Shown in pieces: positions 1 through 7,422 of a stretch of DNA of 64,000 nucleotides; position 1 is the stretch's first letter, and every line of letters begins with the position of its first letter. Under the pieces are notes generated by a model. It saw only the letters and a list, made by a program, of their open reading frames with translations. It made no database searches and was not told the origin of the DNA. The DNA is from Mucilaginibacter xinganensis (GTDB lineage Bacteria; Bacteroidota; Bacteroidia; Sphingobacteriales; Sphingobacteriaceae): assembly GCA_026225055.1 (NCBI GenBank), contig JAMFSA010000212.1:1-64000 (forward strand), read 5' to 3'. The position numbers were made by a program, and so were the translations under genes.

Positions 1-141
1 CTCTGCGGGGGAAAGGGGGAGTGTGCTTAAAAGTCCATAAAATGGATACATTAGCCATTTTTATAGCCTTTTTAAGCGTTCCTTTTCAAACTATTTTTTC
101 CAATGAAACGGCTGCGACTTTTGGGTGCAAACTGAATCCAT

Positions 142-173
142 GCACAACCAAGAGCTGCAAATTCGCGGGAGCG
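142..173. repeat. Degenerate interspersed repeat, copy 1
   Basis: The core GAGCTGCAAATTCGCGGG recurs at 631-668 as GAGCTGCAAGTTCGCGGG, both times after a CACAACCA or CGCAACCA stretch. A related segment in opposite orientation lies at 1287-1331. The copies bracket the two orphan genes at the left edge. This appears to be a dispersed intergenic element without coding capacity. Confidence 0.5.
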
Positions 174-177
174 TAAT

Positions 178-534
178 TCAGTCTAGCAATACAAAATCCT
201 CATCATCTAAATTAAATACAGAAATCTTCTCCCGAAACTGATCATGGAATGAGTGAAATATTTCTAATTCATGATCACTTATCAAAGACCCCAGATACAC
301 CATATCAAATTCCCTTGTAAATTGGTATGTTTCTTTGGTCAGAAATTGATAAAAATTAATGGTGAAACCCTGGTAATAATTTATCGTATGATATTGTATA
401 AAAAACAGAAGGCCTCTTTTTTCATCATAAACAAAATTGTCCGCGAGGCATTTTTCTATAATAACTTCATTATTTAATCTGGCATCACAAATATAAGGTC
501 CGCCCATGCCTAAAATTTCATGAGGGTTAAACAA
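178..534 (-). CDS. Hypothetical protein, 118 aa
   Basis: I do not recognise this protein. It is acidic and rich in aromatic residues (several FIQYH/INYYQ-like stretches). It has no signal peptide or membrane segment and ends in an acidic tail, DDEDFVLLD. The gene is more AT-rich than the metabolic genes to its right and has repeat copies on both sides. Its size, acidity and isolation resemble cytoplasmic immunity proteins of polymorphic toxin systems, but no toxin gene is visible, so that is only a guess. The ATG at 534 is the only good start. Confidence 0.55.
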   Translation of the reverse strand: MFNPHEILGMGGPYICDARLNNEVIIEKCLADNFVYDEKRGLLFFIQYHTINYYQGFTINFYQFLTKETYQFTREFDMVYLGSLISDHELEIFHSFHDQFREKISVFNLDDEDFVLLD

Positions 535-630
535 TTCAAATTTCAGGTTGGCAACTGTGTATATTGGAATATAAAATACTGATCATTATCGTTTCACAAG
601 CTCTCAATTCCAGTTAAAACTGGAGCTATA

Positions 631-668
631 CGCAACCACGAGCTGCAAGTTCGCGGGTGCGGGAGCAG
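631..668. repeat. Degenerate interspersed repeat, copy 2
   Basis: This is the second copy of the element at 142-173 (core GAGCTGCAAGTTCGCGGG), extended by TGCGGGAGCAG. It lies in the gap between the two left-edge orphan genes. Confidence 0.5.
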
Positions 669-728
669 TAGAAACAATTGTAAACTCATTTTTAGTTATT
701 AATTTTATTGCACATAATATGAAAAGAA

Positions 729-1202
729 ATGGAATATCTGGATGAAATGTTTGATCAATTTTCACAGGCTTTTTTAGGAGAGATGGAAGGAGAAGGTGAT
801 GTTCCTTACCGGGATAAAATAAATACCATTAGTCTAAATTACTCCCTTGATAGTTTGAAGGAAGTAGATAATTATTTAAAAATACTTCATAGACAATCTG
901 AAGGAATTTCAGATACCGAATATCAAAATTTGATTGTTTGGTGTGGTGCTTATATAGGCGAAGTTATTAGAAGAAACGCAGCAATCGAGTATCACTGGAT
1001 TCATTATGACGACTATATGAAAAACAAAAGCGATAGCTTAAGAAACACTATACCATTATCATTAACGACCCATGCATTTTTATTGGCTATCGAATTTAAT
1101 TATGTAACAATGCCTATGAATAAGGTTGCCAGATGGCTCGATGAGGGCGAGGCAAATAATGTTCATTTTTATGCATCAGTTGACATCGCAAAAAAGAAAT
1201 AA
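729..1202 (+). CDS. Hypothetical protein, 157 aa
   Basis: This is a soluble acidic protein with no signal peptide. The segment WCGAYIGEVIRRN near residue 80 resembles the 'AYLGEVIRRN' motif found in DUF3806-like small proteins, but the match is weak and I do not assign a family. The ATG at 729 follows a long AT-rich leader with no clear ribosome site, as is usual in this phylum. The gene is AT-rich compared with the next genes. With the 118-aa gene it forms an orphan pair between repeat copies, possibly a remnant of a recently exchanged cassette. Confidence 0.6.
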   Translation: MEYLDEMFDQFSQAFLGEMEGEGDVPYRDKINTISLNYSLDSLKEVDNYLKILHRQSEGISDTEYQNLIVWCGAYIGEVIRRNAAIEYHWIHYDDYMKNKSDSLRNTIPLSLTTHAFLLAIEFNYVTMPMNKVARWLDEGEANNVHFYASVDIAKKK

Positions 1203-1210
1203 TATAATCT

Positions 1211-1239
1211 CCGCAGAGTCATCTCTGATAACCCTGCGG
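1211..1239. repeat. Hairpin after the 157-aa gene
   Basis: CCGCAG and CTGCGG arms enclose a 17-nt loop just after the stop codon. There is no T-tract, so it may be a dispersed hairpin repeat more than a true terminator. A second small hairpin follows at 1256-1280 (CCCCCTTCAGGGGG). Confidence 0.4.
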
Positions 1240-1286
1240 AAACAAATCACTATTCCTCCCCCTTCAGGGGGTCGGGGGCCTACACA

Positions 1287-1331
1287 TTAAACTCTCCGCT
1301 CCCGCAAGCGTCCCGCTTGTGGTTACAACGC
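1287..1331. repeat. Repeat copy 3 (inverted) beside a 12-bp direct repeat
   Basis: The reverse complement carries GCTTGCGGGAG-type sequence related to the elements at 142 and 631. The 12-mer TACACATTAAAC occurs at 1281-1292 and again at 1368-1379, where it encodes the end of cphA. The 3' tip of cphA is therefore duplicated on the far side of this repeat. Confidence 0.45.
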
Positions 1332-1366
1332 AATGCTTGCATCAAATCCCAATTCCCAAATCACTC

Positions 1367-3994
1367 TTACACATTAAACAACCCATTCCGCTCCTGCTCC
1401 TGGTAATTTTGCACGGTTTCAATGGCATTATCAACCACATCGCTCAGCGCTGTAATAAAGGTACCGGGTTTGGCCAGGCTCATGGCATGTTTAATGGCGT
1501 CTATTTCTTTGGGCACTACTTCAAATTGCTTATTCGGGTCAACCGATAGAATGCCTTCTTTTAGCAGTGATAAAATATTTTCCTCTGTTCTGCCGCGCAG
1601 GTGTTTTTCCTGGCGCAGGATCACATAGTCGAACATTTCTGCCGATAGCTTACCCAGCTCGCGGATATCTTCATCGCGCCTGTCGCCCGTGCCTGCTATA
1701 ATGCCGATTTTCAGTGGCGAATCTATATGACTCAAAAACTCTTTTATGCCTTTATACCCATCGGGGTTATGGGCAAAATCAATCATGAATTTAAAATCCT
1801 TAAAATCGAAGATGTTCATCCTGCCCGGTGTTTGCGCGGCAGATGGGATAAAGGTTTCCAGTGATATTTTAATATCCTCTGTTCTAAAGCCCCATAAAAA
1901 CGCGGCTAAGGTGGCAGCCAATACATTCTCTATCATAAATGGCACCGTACCACCAAAGGTCAATGGGATTAATACCGTACGCTGTACGCGGATCTTCCAG
2001 TCGCCTTTTAATATGGTGATAAAACCATTTTCGTATACACAGGCTATGCCGCCTTTTTTGCAATGCGCTTTTATCACCGGGTTCTTCTCGTCACGACTAA
2101 AATAGGTAACGTTACAGTCTGCCTTTTTACCTATGCGCACGCAATATTCATTGTCGGCGTTTAAAACAGCCCAACCGGTTTTTTTAACCGAGTTTATCAC
2201 CACACTTTTTACACGGGTCAGGTCATCCAGCGTATGAATATCCGACAAGCCCAAATGATCTTCCTGAATGTTGGTAACAACCCCAATATCACAAAAGCCA
2301 AAACCCAGACCCGAGCGCAGGATACCACCGCGGGCAGTTTCCAGCACAGCGAAATCAACCGTTGGGTCCTTTAATATAAATTCGCTGCTTACCGGGCCGG
2401 TGGTATCGCCCTTCAGCAGCATGGTATTTTGTACGTATATGCCATCACTGGTAGTAAAACCTACACGGTAGCCGTTGTTTTTAACAATATGGGCAATAAG
2501 GCGGGTGGTGGTGGTTTTACCGTTAGTGCCCGTTACCGCTATAATAGGTATCCGTGCCGATTTACCATAAGGGTACAGCATATCAATTACATGGCCGGCT
2601 ACATTGCGGGGAATGCCTTCGCTTGGCGCTATATGCATGCGGAAGCCTGGTGCGGCGTTAACCTCCAATACAACCCCACCGTTTTCGGTAAGCGGCTCGG
2701 TCAGGTTCTCGGCCATAATATCAATCCCGCATATATCCAGCCCTATGATCTTTGATATGCGTTCGCAGATGAAAATATTCTGCGGGTGCACATGGTCGGT
2801 AACATCAACAGAAGTTCCGCCGGTGCTCAGGTTAGCAGTCGATTTTACAAATACCTTTTCACCTTTTGCGGGGATCGTTTCCAACGTATAACCTTTCTTT
2901 TCCAGCAGGTCCAATGTATCGCGGTCAACGGTTATCAGGGTCAGCACATTTTCATGTCCATAACCACGGCGTGGGTCGGTATTTTCTATATCGATGAGTT
3001 GTTGTATGGTTGATACGCCATCACCCTTCACATTCGCAGGATCGCGCAAGGCGGCGGCTACCATTTTATTATCTATTACCAATACCCTAAAGTCATAGCC
3101 GGTTACAAAACGTTCTACTATTACCCTGCGCGAGATCCTGGCGGCAAACTCATAAGCCTCCACCGCATCCTCACGGTTTTTGATATTTATCGATATACCT
3201 CTGCCGTGATTGCCATCCAAAGGTTTAAACACCAATGGAAAACCCACTTCACGTATAGCATTATCCACGTCATCAACCGATGAAATGGTAGTGCCTTTAG
3301 CAACTGGGATAGCTTGTTCTAACAACAAGCGCTTGGTTTCTTCCTTATTACTGGCAATGTCAACGGCTATGCTGCTGGTTTTTTCGGTCATGGTAGCGCG
3401 GAAACGTACCTGATTTTTACCATAGCCCAGTTGTACCAGTGATTGCTTGTTCAGTCTGATCCATGGGATATCGCGCGCGATGGCTTCCTCTACTATCGAT
3501 CCGGTGCTTGGGCCTAAGCGGGTAGCTTCGCGGATCTCACGCATTTGCTGTATATCATACTCCAGATCGTAATTTTCGCCTGTTATTAATGCTTCAGCAA
3601 TGCGTACCGATGCTTCGGCAGCGTAAATGCCTACTTTTTCTTCCAGGTAAGTGAATACTACGTTATAAACACCCGGCTCTTTTGTTTCGCGGGTACGGCC
3701 AAAGCCGGTATCCATGCCTGCGAGGGTTTGTATCTCAAGGGCGATGTGCTCAATAACATGCCCCATCCAGGTACCGGCAACAATCCGCTGAAAAAATCCC
3801 CCCGGCACACCCGGTGAGCAGCGGTGCTCGTGTAGTGTAGGTATCAGCACTTTAAGACGCTCATAAAACCCGTCGATCTTATTGGTGGGTTTATGCTCCA
3901 GTTCCTCCAGGTTCAGGCGCATTTGTATTAACTTTTTGCGGCTGGTACTCCAGATGTTCGGGCCGCGCAGTACTCGTATATTTTCGATCTTCAT
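1367..3994 (-). CDS. cphA: Cyanophycin synthetase
   Basis: It polymerises the storage polymer cyanophycin (poly-aspartate with arginine on each side chain) from Asp, Arg and ATP in the cytoplasm. The reading gives 875 aa, the usual length. An N-terminal domain (about 1-160) is followed by an ATP-grasp domain (about 205-470, with FKPLDGNHGRGI). A Mur-ligase-like domain follows, with its P-loop GTNGKTTTT at about 488-496 and the MurE-like DFAHNPDG segment. I chose the ATG at 3994, which gives MKIENIRVLRGPNIWS, the typical family N-terminus; an ATG nine bases upstream is also possible. It is divergent from the cyanophycinase gene across a 280-bp gap, which supports a shared pathway. Confidence 0.95.
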   Translation of the reverse strand: MKIENIRVLRGPNIWSTSRKKLIQMRLNLEELEHKPTNKIDGFYERLKVLIPTLHEHRCSPGVPGGFFQRIVAGTWMGHVIEHIALEIQTLAGMDTGFGRTRETKEPGVYNVVFTYLEEKVGIYAAEASVRIAEALITGENYDLEYDIQQMREIREATRLGPSTGSIVEEAIARDIPWIRLNKQSLVQLGYGKNQVRFRATMTEKTSSIAVDIASNKEETKRLLLEQAIPVAKGTTISSVDDVDNAIREVGFPLVFKPLDGNHGRGISINIKNREDAVEAYEFAARISRRVIVERFVTGYDFRVLVIDNKMVAAALRDPANVKGDGVSTIQQLIDIENTDPRRGYGHENVLTLITVDRDTLDLLEKKGYTLETIPAKGEKVFVKSTANLSTGGTSVDVTDHVHPQNIFICERISKIIGLDICGIDIMAENLTEPLTENGGVVLEVNAAPGFRMHIAPSEGIPRNVAGHVIDMLYPYGKSARIPIIAVTGTNGKTTTTRLIAHIVKNNGYRVGFTTSDGIYVQNTMLLKGDTTGPVSSEFILKDPTVDFAVLETARGGILRSGLGFGFCDIGVVTNIQEDHLGLSDIHTLDDLTRVKSVVINSVKKTGWAVLNADNEYCVRIGKKADCNVTYFSRDEKNPVIKAHCKKGGIACVYENGFITILKGDWKIRVQRTVLIPLTFGGTVPFMIENVLAATLAAFLWGFRTEDIKISLETFIPSAAQTPGRMNIFDFKDFKFMIDFAHNPDGYKGIKEFLSHIDSPLKIGIIAGTGDRRDEDIRELGKLSAEMFDYVILRQEKHLRGRTEENILSLLKEGILSVDPNKQFEVVPKEIDAIKHAMSLAKPGTFITALSDVVDNAIETVQNYQEQERNGLFNV

Positions 3995-4137
3995 AAAGGT
4001 CAATGCAATTTTATTGGGCTTAAATTTACTTAAATCTAATCCTCTAACAAGCTAATAAATTTTTTGATAGGAAAATCTTAATATATATTTAATATTCGCC
4101 GCCTTTGTCGGTCATTTTATTTTAATTTGTGTATTGA

Positions 4138-4269
4138 AGGAATGAGTGAATGAGCGGATTAGTGATTGAGTGAGTTTTTCATATCCATACGCATGGCCAT
4201 GAACTATGAACCAAGTATTCACTATTTTACTAAATCACTCATTCACTAAATCACTAATTCACTAAATAA
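4138..4269. repeat. Imperfect inverted repeat between cphA and cphB
   Basis: The left arm (4138-4173) is built from GAGTGAATGAG-like units and the right arm (4217-4269) from complementary TCACTCATTCACTAAATCA-like units. CATGGCCATG sits near the centre (4192-4201). The right arm ends a few bases before the cphB start, so the fold would lie in the cphB leader. It could be regulatory or simply another dispersed palindrome. No -7 box was found here. Confidence 0.5.
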
Positions 4270-4274
4270 ATACA

Positions 4275-5189
4275 ATGACGCCCAAAGGAAAACTGATCAT
4301 AATAGGAGGTGCCGTTGATATGGGAAGTAATATCAGCGCGCAGGAGAACATTTTACAGCCTAATTATATCAAGTTTTTTGAGCAAGGCATTCTAAAGCGT
4401 ATCATCACTGAGTCGGCAAAGCACGAGGGTTCAAAAATTGAGGTGATCCTTACCGCCTCGCAAATTCCCGAGCTGGTAGGCGATGAATACATCAAGGCCT
4501 TTAACCACCTTAACGTTACGCATATTAACGTGCTGGATATCCGCACACGTGAGGATGCAAGCAAAAAAGAATACCTCGATCGCATCCGTGAAGCCGATGT
4601 AGTAATGTTCAGCGGCGGCGACCAGCTCCGCCTGAGCGCTATATTTGGCGGCACCGAATTTTTACAGATCCTGAAAAAGCGCTATCAGAACGAACACTTT
4701 GTTATCGCGGGCACATCAGCGGGCGCGGCGGCAGCTTCGGCACATATGATCTATCGTGGCAGCAGTAACGAAGCGCTCATCAAAGGTCATGTACAGATCA
4801 CCGCCGGATTAGGTTTTATTGATTCCGTTTTTGTTGATACCCATTTTGTACAGCGCGGCCGCATAGGCCGGTTAATGTACGCCGTAGCCAGTAACCCCGG
4901 CATTTTAGGAATAGGCCTGGGTGAAGATGCAGGCTTGTTAATTACCGAAGGTAACATGATGGAAGCCATTGGCTCCGGACTGATCATACTGGTTGATGGC
5001 CGCAATATGGTTGCCACTAATATATACGAGGTAGAAATGGGCGCGCCGGTATCCATCGAGAACCTGAAAGTGCATGTAATGTCAATTTATGATAAGTACG
5101 ATCTTAAACAAAACAAACTCATTATCAAAAAAATTGTTAAGGTAGAAGACGGCGTATTTATAAAGGCTGGTGATAGTGATTTGAAATGA
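4275..5189 (+). CDS. cphB: Cyanophycinase
   Basis: This is a peptidase of family S51 that cuts cyanophycin into beta-Asp-Arg dipeptides. It has 304 aa with no signal peptide, so it acts inside the cell. The nucleophile serine is Ser148 in the elbow GTSAGAAAAS, and SGGDQLR (113-119) is the conserved loop before it. The N-terminus KLIIIGGAVDMGSN is typical. It is divergent from cphA, and the isoaspartyl peptidase that should take its product lies about 470 bp downstream on the same strand. The intervening repeats suggest separate transcription. Confidence 0.93.
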   Translation: MTPKGKLIIIGGAVDMGSNISAQENILQPNYIKFFEQGILKRIITESAKHEGSKIEVILTASQIPELVGDEYIKAFNHLNVTHINVLDIRTREDASKKEYLDRIREADVVMFSGGDQLRLSAIFGGTEFLQILKKRYQNEHFVIAGTSAGAAAASAHMIYRGSSNEALIKGHVQITAGLGFIDSVFVDTHFVQRGRIGRLMYAVASNPGILGIGLGEDAGLLITEGNMMEAIGSGLIILVDGRNMVATNIYEVEMGAPVSIENLKVHVMSIYDKYDLKQNKLIIKKIVKVEDGVFIKAGDSDLK

Positions 5190-5207
5190 TAGAAAGGAAA
5201 AGCGCAT

Positions 5208-5241
5208 CAGGTTCCCTCTTGAGAGGGGCAGGGGTGTGTTA
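5208..5241. repeat. Dispersed hairpin repeat (CCCTCTTGAGAGGGG type)
   Basis: CCCTCTTGAGAGGGG is followed by CAGGGGTGTGTT. The same family recurs at 25894-25943 and, inverted, at 25968-25992. Confidence 0.6.
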
Positions 5242-5292
5242 ACAAAGCGAAAGGAAAAACTCTTTTTTAGAGTAATTGCAGCAACAATTCGC

Positions 5293-5448
5293 TTCCATAG
5301 CCGACTCACCCGATCATCGCTCAGCCGCTCGACCACCCTCTCTACCGCAAGCGGCAAAGAGGGTAAAAAGTTTTTTCAATCCTACCCTCTTTGCGCGCAG
5401 CGGAGAGAGGGTCGACCAGCGAAGCGTAGTCGGGGTGAGTTAAACGGA
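5293..5448. repeat. REP/BIME-like inverted repeat, copy A
   Basis: The left arm runs from GCCGACTCACCCGATCATCG to GCGGCAAAGAGGGTA. The right arm runs from TACCCTCTTTGCGCGCAGCG to GAAGCGTAGTCGGGGTGAGT. The arms are about 60 bp, imperfectly complementary, with a short AT-rich spacer. A half copy lies at 10437-10508, and a copy with the arms in swapped order at 22833-22998. This arrangement resembles the mosaic repeats mobilised by REP-associated transposases; none is encoded here. Confidence 0.7.
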
Positions 5449-5460
5449 GCGCGCCGAATT

Positions 5461-5545
5461 TTGCGTTAGGGATAGCAGCGGATACCGGCCATGAGCCTAA
5501 GGCCTGTGCAGTATGAGCGGATAGCCCGACCGCAGGGAACGCCCT
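5461..5545. repeat. GC-rich dispersed repeat
   Basis: The segment from TTGCGTTAGGGATAGCAGCG to ACCGCAGGGAACGCC is GC-rich in an AT-rich intergenic region. It has internal complementarity (GGCGTTCCC against GGGATAGC-type sequence) and the look of a Sphingobacteriaceae intergenic repeat. Together with the preceding elements it fills most of the 465-bp gap. The last 100 bases before the next gene are AT-rich and probably hold its promoter. Confidence 0.45.
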
Positions 5546-5654
5546 AATAAAATATTAACTACCTATCCTTATCCAAAAAAAATATTATAAACTATTACAC
5601 ATCTTTCTCATTATTATAAAAAGACAATGAGAAGATAAATAATATATATACCCC

Positions 5655-6497
5655 ATGAAACTAATCATCCACGGCGGCTTCTTCAGCGAATCGCAAACCA
5701 ACCAGGAAGTTAAAAAAGCCAAGCAAGAGGCATTGAAGGAGATTGCTGAACTTGGTTACAAATACCTGCAGGATCATACCGCACTCGAAACGGTTGTTTA
5801 TACCGTGGCATTGCTCGAGGATTGCGAACTGTTTAACGCCGGTACCGGCTCACAGATACAAAGTGATGGCAAGATCAGGCTCAGCGCATCGCTGATGGAT
5901 GGTAAAACTTCACGGTTTTCGGGCGTTATAAATGTGGAGGATATAAAAAACCCCATTTGCGTGGCCGAAAAACTACTGAATTATGAAGACAGGGTACTGA
6001 GCGGAAAAGGCGCGCAAGATTTCGCCCGTGAAAATGGCTACGATTATTATAACCCAGAAACCCCCCAGCGCCGTAAGGAATACGACCAAAAGCTTAGTGA
6101 TTCCATTCGCCTGGGTACGGTGGGCTGTGTGGCGCTTGATGTTTATGGCGACCTGGCAGCGGCAACATCAACCGGTGGTAAAGGCTTTGAAATTCCCGGC
6201 CGTGTAAGCGATTCGGCAACCGCGGCGGGTAATTATTGCAATAGCTTCGCGGGTATCTCCTGCACCGGTGTGGGCGAGGATATTGTAAGCGGCGCGGTGG
6301 CTGCAAAAATAGTCACCAGGGTAACCGATGGCATGCCATTATTCTTTGCTACAGAGAAAACGTTGGATGAGCTAAAACCCTTCGACGGCTTTGCCGGCAT
6401 CATCGGCATAGCAGCAAACGGTGATATCTATCATGCTGATACGCACCCCTATATGGTGTGGGCACTACACGATGCACAACTCCAGATTTTTGAATAA
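5655..6497 (+). CDS. iaaA: Isoaspartyl peptidase / L-asparaginase (Ntn hydrolase)
   Basis: This enzyme hydrolyses beta-aspartyl dipeptides and can have asparaginase activity. After cyanophycinase it would release Asp and Arg. The 280-aa chain shows the family landmarks NAGTGS (61-66), the autoprocessing site LGTVGCVALD with nucleophile Thr155, and STGGKGFEIPGRVSDS (172-187). The proenzyme should cleave itself before Thr155 into alpha and beta chains. There is no signal peptide, so it is cytoplasmic, unlike the periplasmic asparaginases. It sits on the same strand as cphB, which together with cphA makes a complete synthesis and degradation set. Confidence 0.92.
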   Translation: MKLIIHGGFFSESQTNQEVKKAKQEALKEIAELGYKYLQDHTALETVVYTVALLEDCELFNAGTGSQIQSDGKIRLSASLMDGKTSRFSGVINVEDIKNPICVAEKLLNYEDRVLSGKGAQDFARENGYDYYNPETPQRRKEYDQKLSDSIRLGTVGCVALDVYGDLAAATSTGGKGFEIPGRVSDSATAAGNYCNSFAGISCTGVGEDIVSGAVAAKIVTRVTDGMPLFFATEKTLDELKPFDGFAGIIGIAANGDIYHADTHPYMVWALHDAQLQIFE

Positions 6498-6534
6498 TCG
6501 TATTTTAATAATTATCTTGCATAATATTAATTAG

Positions 6535-6542
6535 TATATTTG
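6535..6542 (+). promoter_or_regulatory. Predicted -7 box TATATTTG
   Basis: It is an exact match to the Bacteroidota TAnnTTTG box. A TTG at 6517-6519 could serve as the upstream element, though the spacing is short. It lies about 40 bases before the TTG start of the TPR gene. Confidence 0.5.
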
Positions 6543-6582
6543 CGTTCTGGTTAATGCGATTAAATCCAAGAGAAACAATACG

Positions 6583-7236
6583 TTGAAGAAATTTTTGCTG
6601 ATCATTGTTCTGTTCACCACAATAAGTTACTCGGCCTCGGCCCAGTGGTGGAAAGTTAGCATTTTAAGGCACCGCTACCCGGCAATTACACTGGTGAAAG
6701 ATAACCCTGCCGTGCGCCTGCATTTTCCTCTCCCAAAGCTTGCTGCAACCAAAATAAGGCCATTCACCCTAAAAGAAAGTGATTTTAGTATTGAGCTGGC
6801 CGAAGATGCACTCATTAAAACCGCGCAGCACAACATGCGTTTCAGGATCTACGACCAGGCCAGCTATAATTTTAGCGCGTTGGCAAAACTGTATATCAAA
6901 CAAAATCGCTATTCCGAAGCTAAATGGTACCTGCTGCAAAGCAACTCAATAGCACGTGCGGAAAATGATAACAAACATATTATTGCCAACCTAATGGATC
7001 TCGCGCTGATAAAAGCCGACATGGGCGATATTGTTATGGCCCAGCAGGATCTTACAGAAGCTTACCAGTTGGCCGATGCCCAATGTTGGCGTGCCGATAT
7101 GGCTAATATTGATAAAGAAGTAAAATACATACAATTAAACAGAACTACCGCTTCAAAAACTGAACTCCGTTATGATGATGCCGTTATGGCTGCTATTTTA
7201 GCCACTGCCGCCGCTAACGCTAAAAAAACTGACTAA
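6583..7236 (+). CDS. Secreted TPR-like protein
   Basis: A 217-aa protein with a clear signal peptide (MKKFLLIIVLFTTISYSASA, cleavage before QWWK). After about residue 85 it has helical repeats consistent with tetratricopeptide units (for example YNFSALAKLYIKQNRYSEAKWYLL). Such proteins are periplasmic scaffolds; no specific role can be given. Translation must start at the TTG at 6583, because the upstream ATG at 6554 meets a stop within 11 codons and the TTG gives an ideal signal peptide. An exact -7 box lies about 40 bases upstream. It precedes the Prc protease gene, possibly functionally linked. Confidence 0.75.
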   Translation: MKKFLLIIVLFTTISYSASAQWWKVSILRHRYPAITLVKDNPAVRLHFPLPKLAATKIRPFTLKESDFSIELAEDALIKTAQHNMRFRIYDQASYNFSALAKLYIKQNRYSEAKWYLLQSNSIARAENDNKHIIANLMDLALIKADMGDIVMAQQDLTEAYQLADAQCWRADMANIDKEVKYIQLNRTTASKTELRYDDAVMAAILATAAANAKKTD

Positions 7237-7422
7237 TATTTTTTCGCCATTGTAACAATAAGGTAAAATGCCCGTCTTACTTATTAAAAAATCAAACATT
7301 ATTGTAATATTGTTATTTTAAGTACGAGGCAGCTTTACCACTGTCTCTTTTTATTTACATTAGCGAACTTATATTAGGCACAAGTATTGATGTTATATCC
7401 CGATTTAAAGACTGTAAAAGAT

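Noticed and set aside
1422..3413. Many plus-strand open frames inside cphA
   Set aside because: They lie opposite a confident gene, have no family motif, and reflect codon bias of the minus-strand gene.
7387..7422. Longer start for prc at the TTG (7387) or ATG (7390)
   Set aside because: The ATG at 7423 gives a clean signal peptide; the longer readings add 11-12 residues in front of it.
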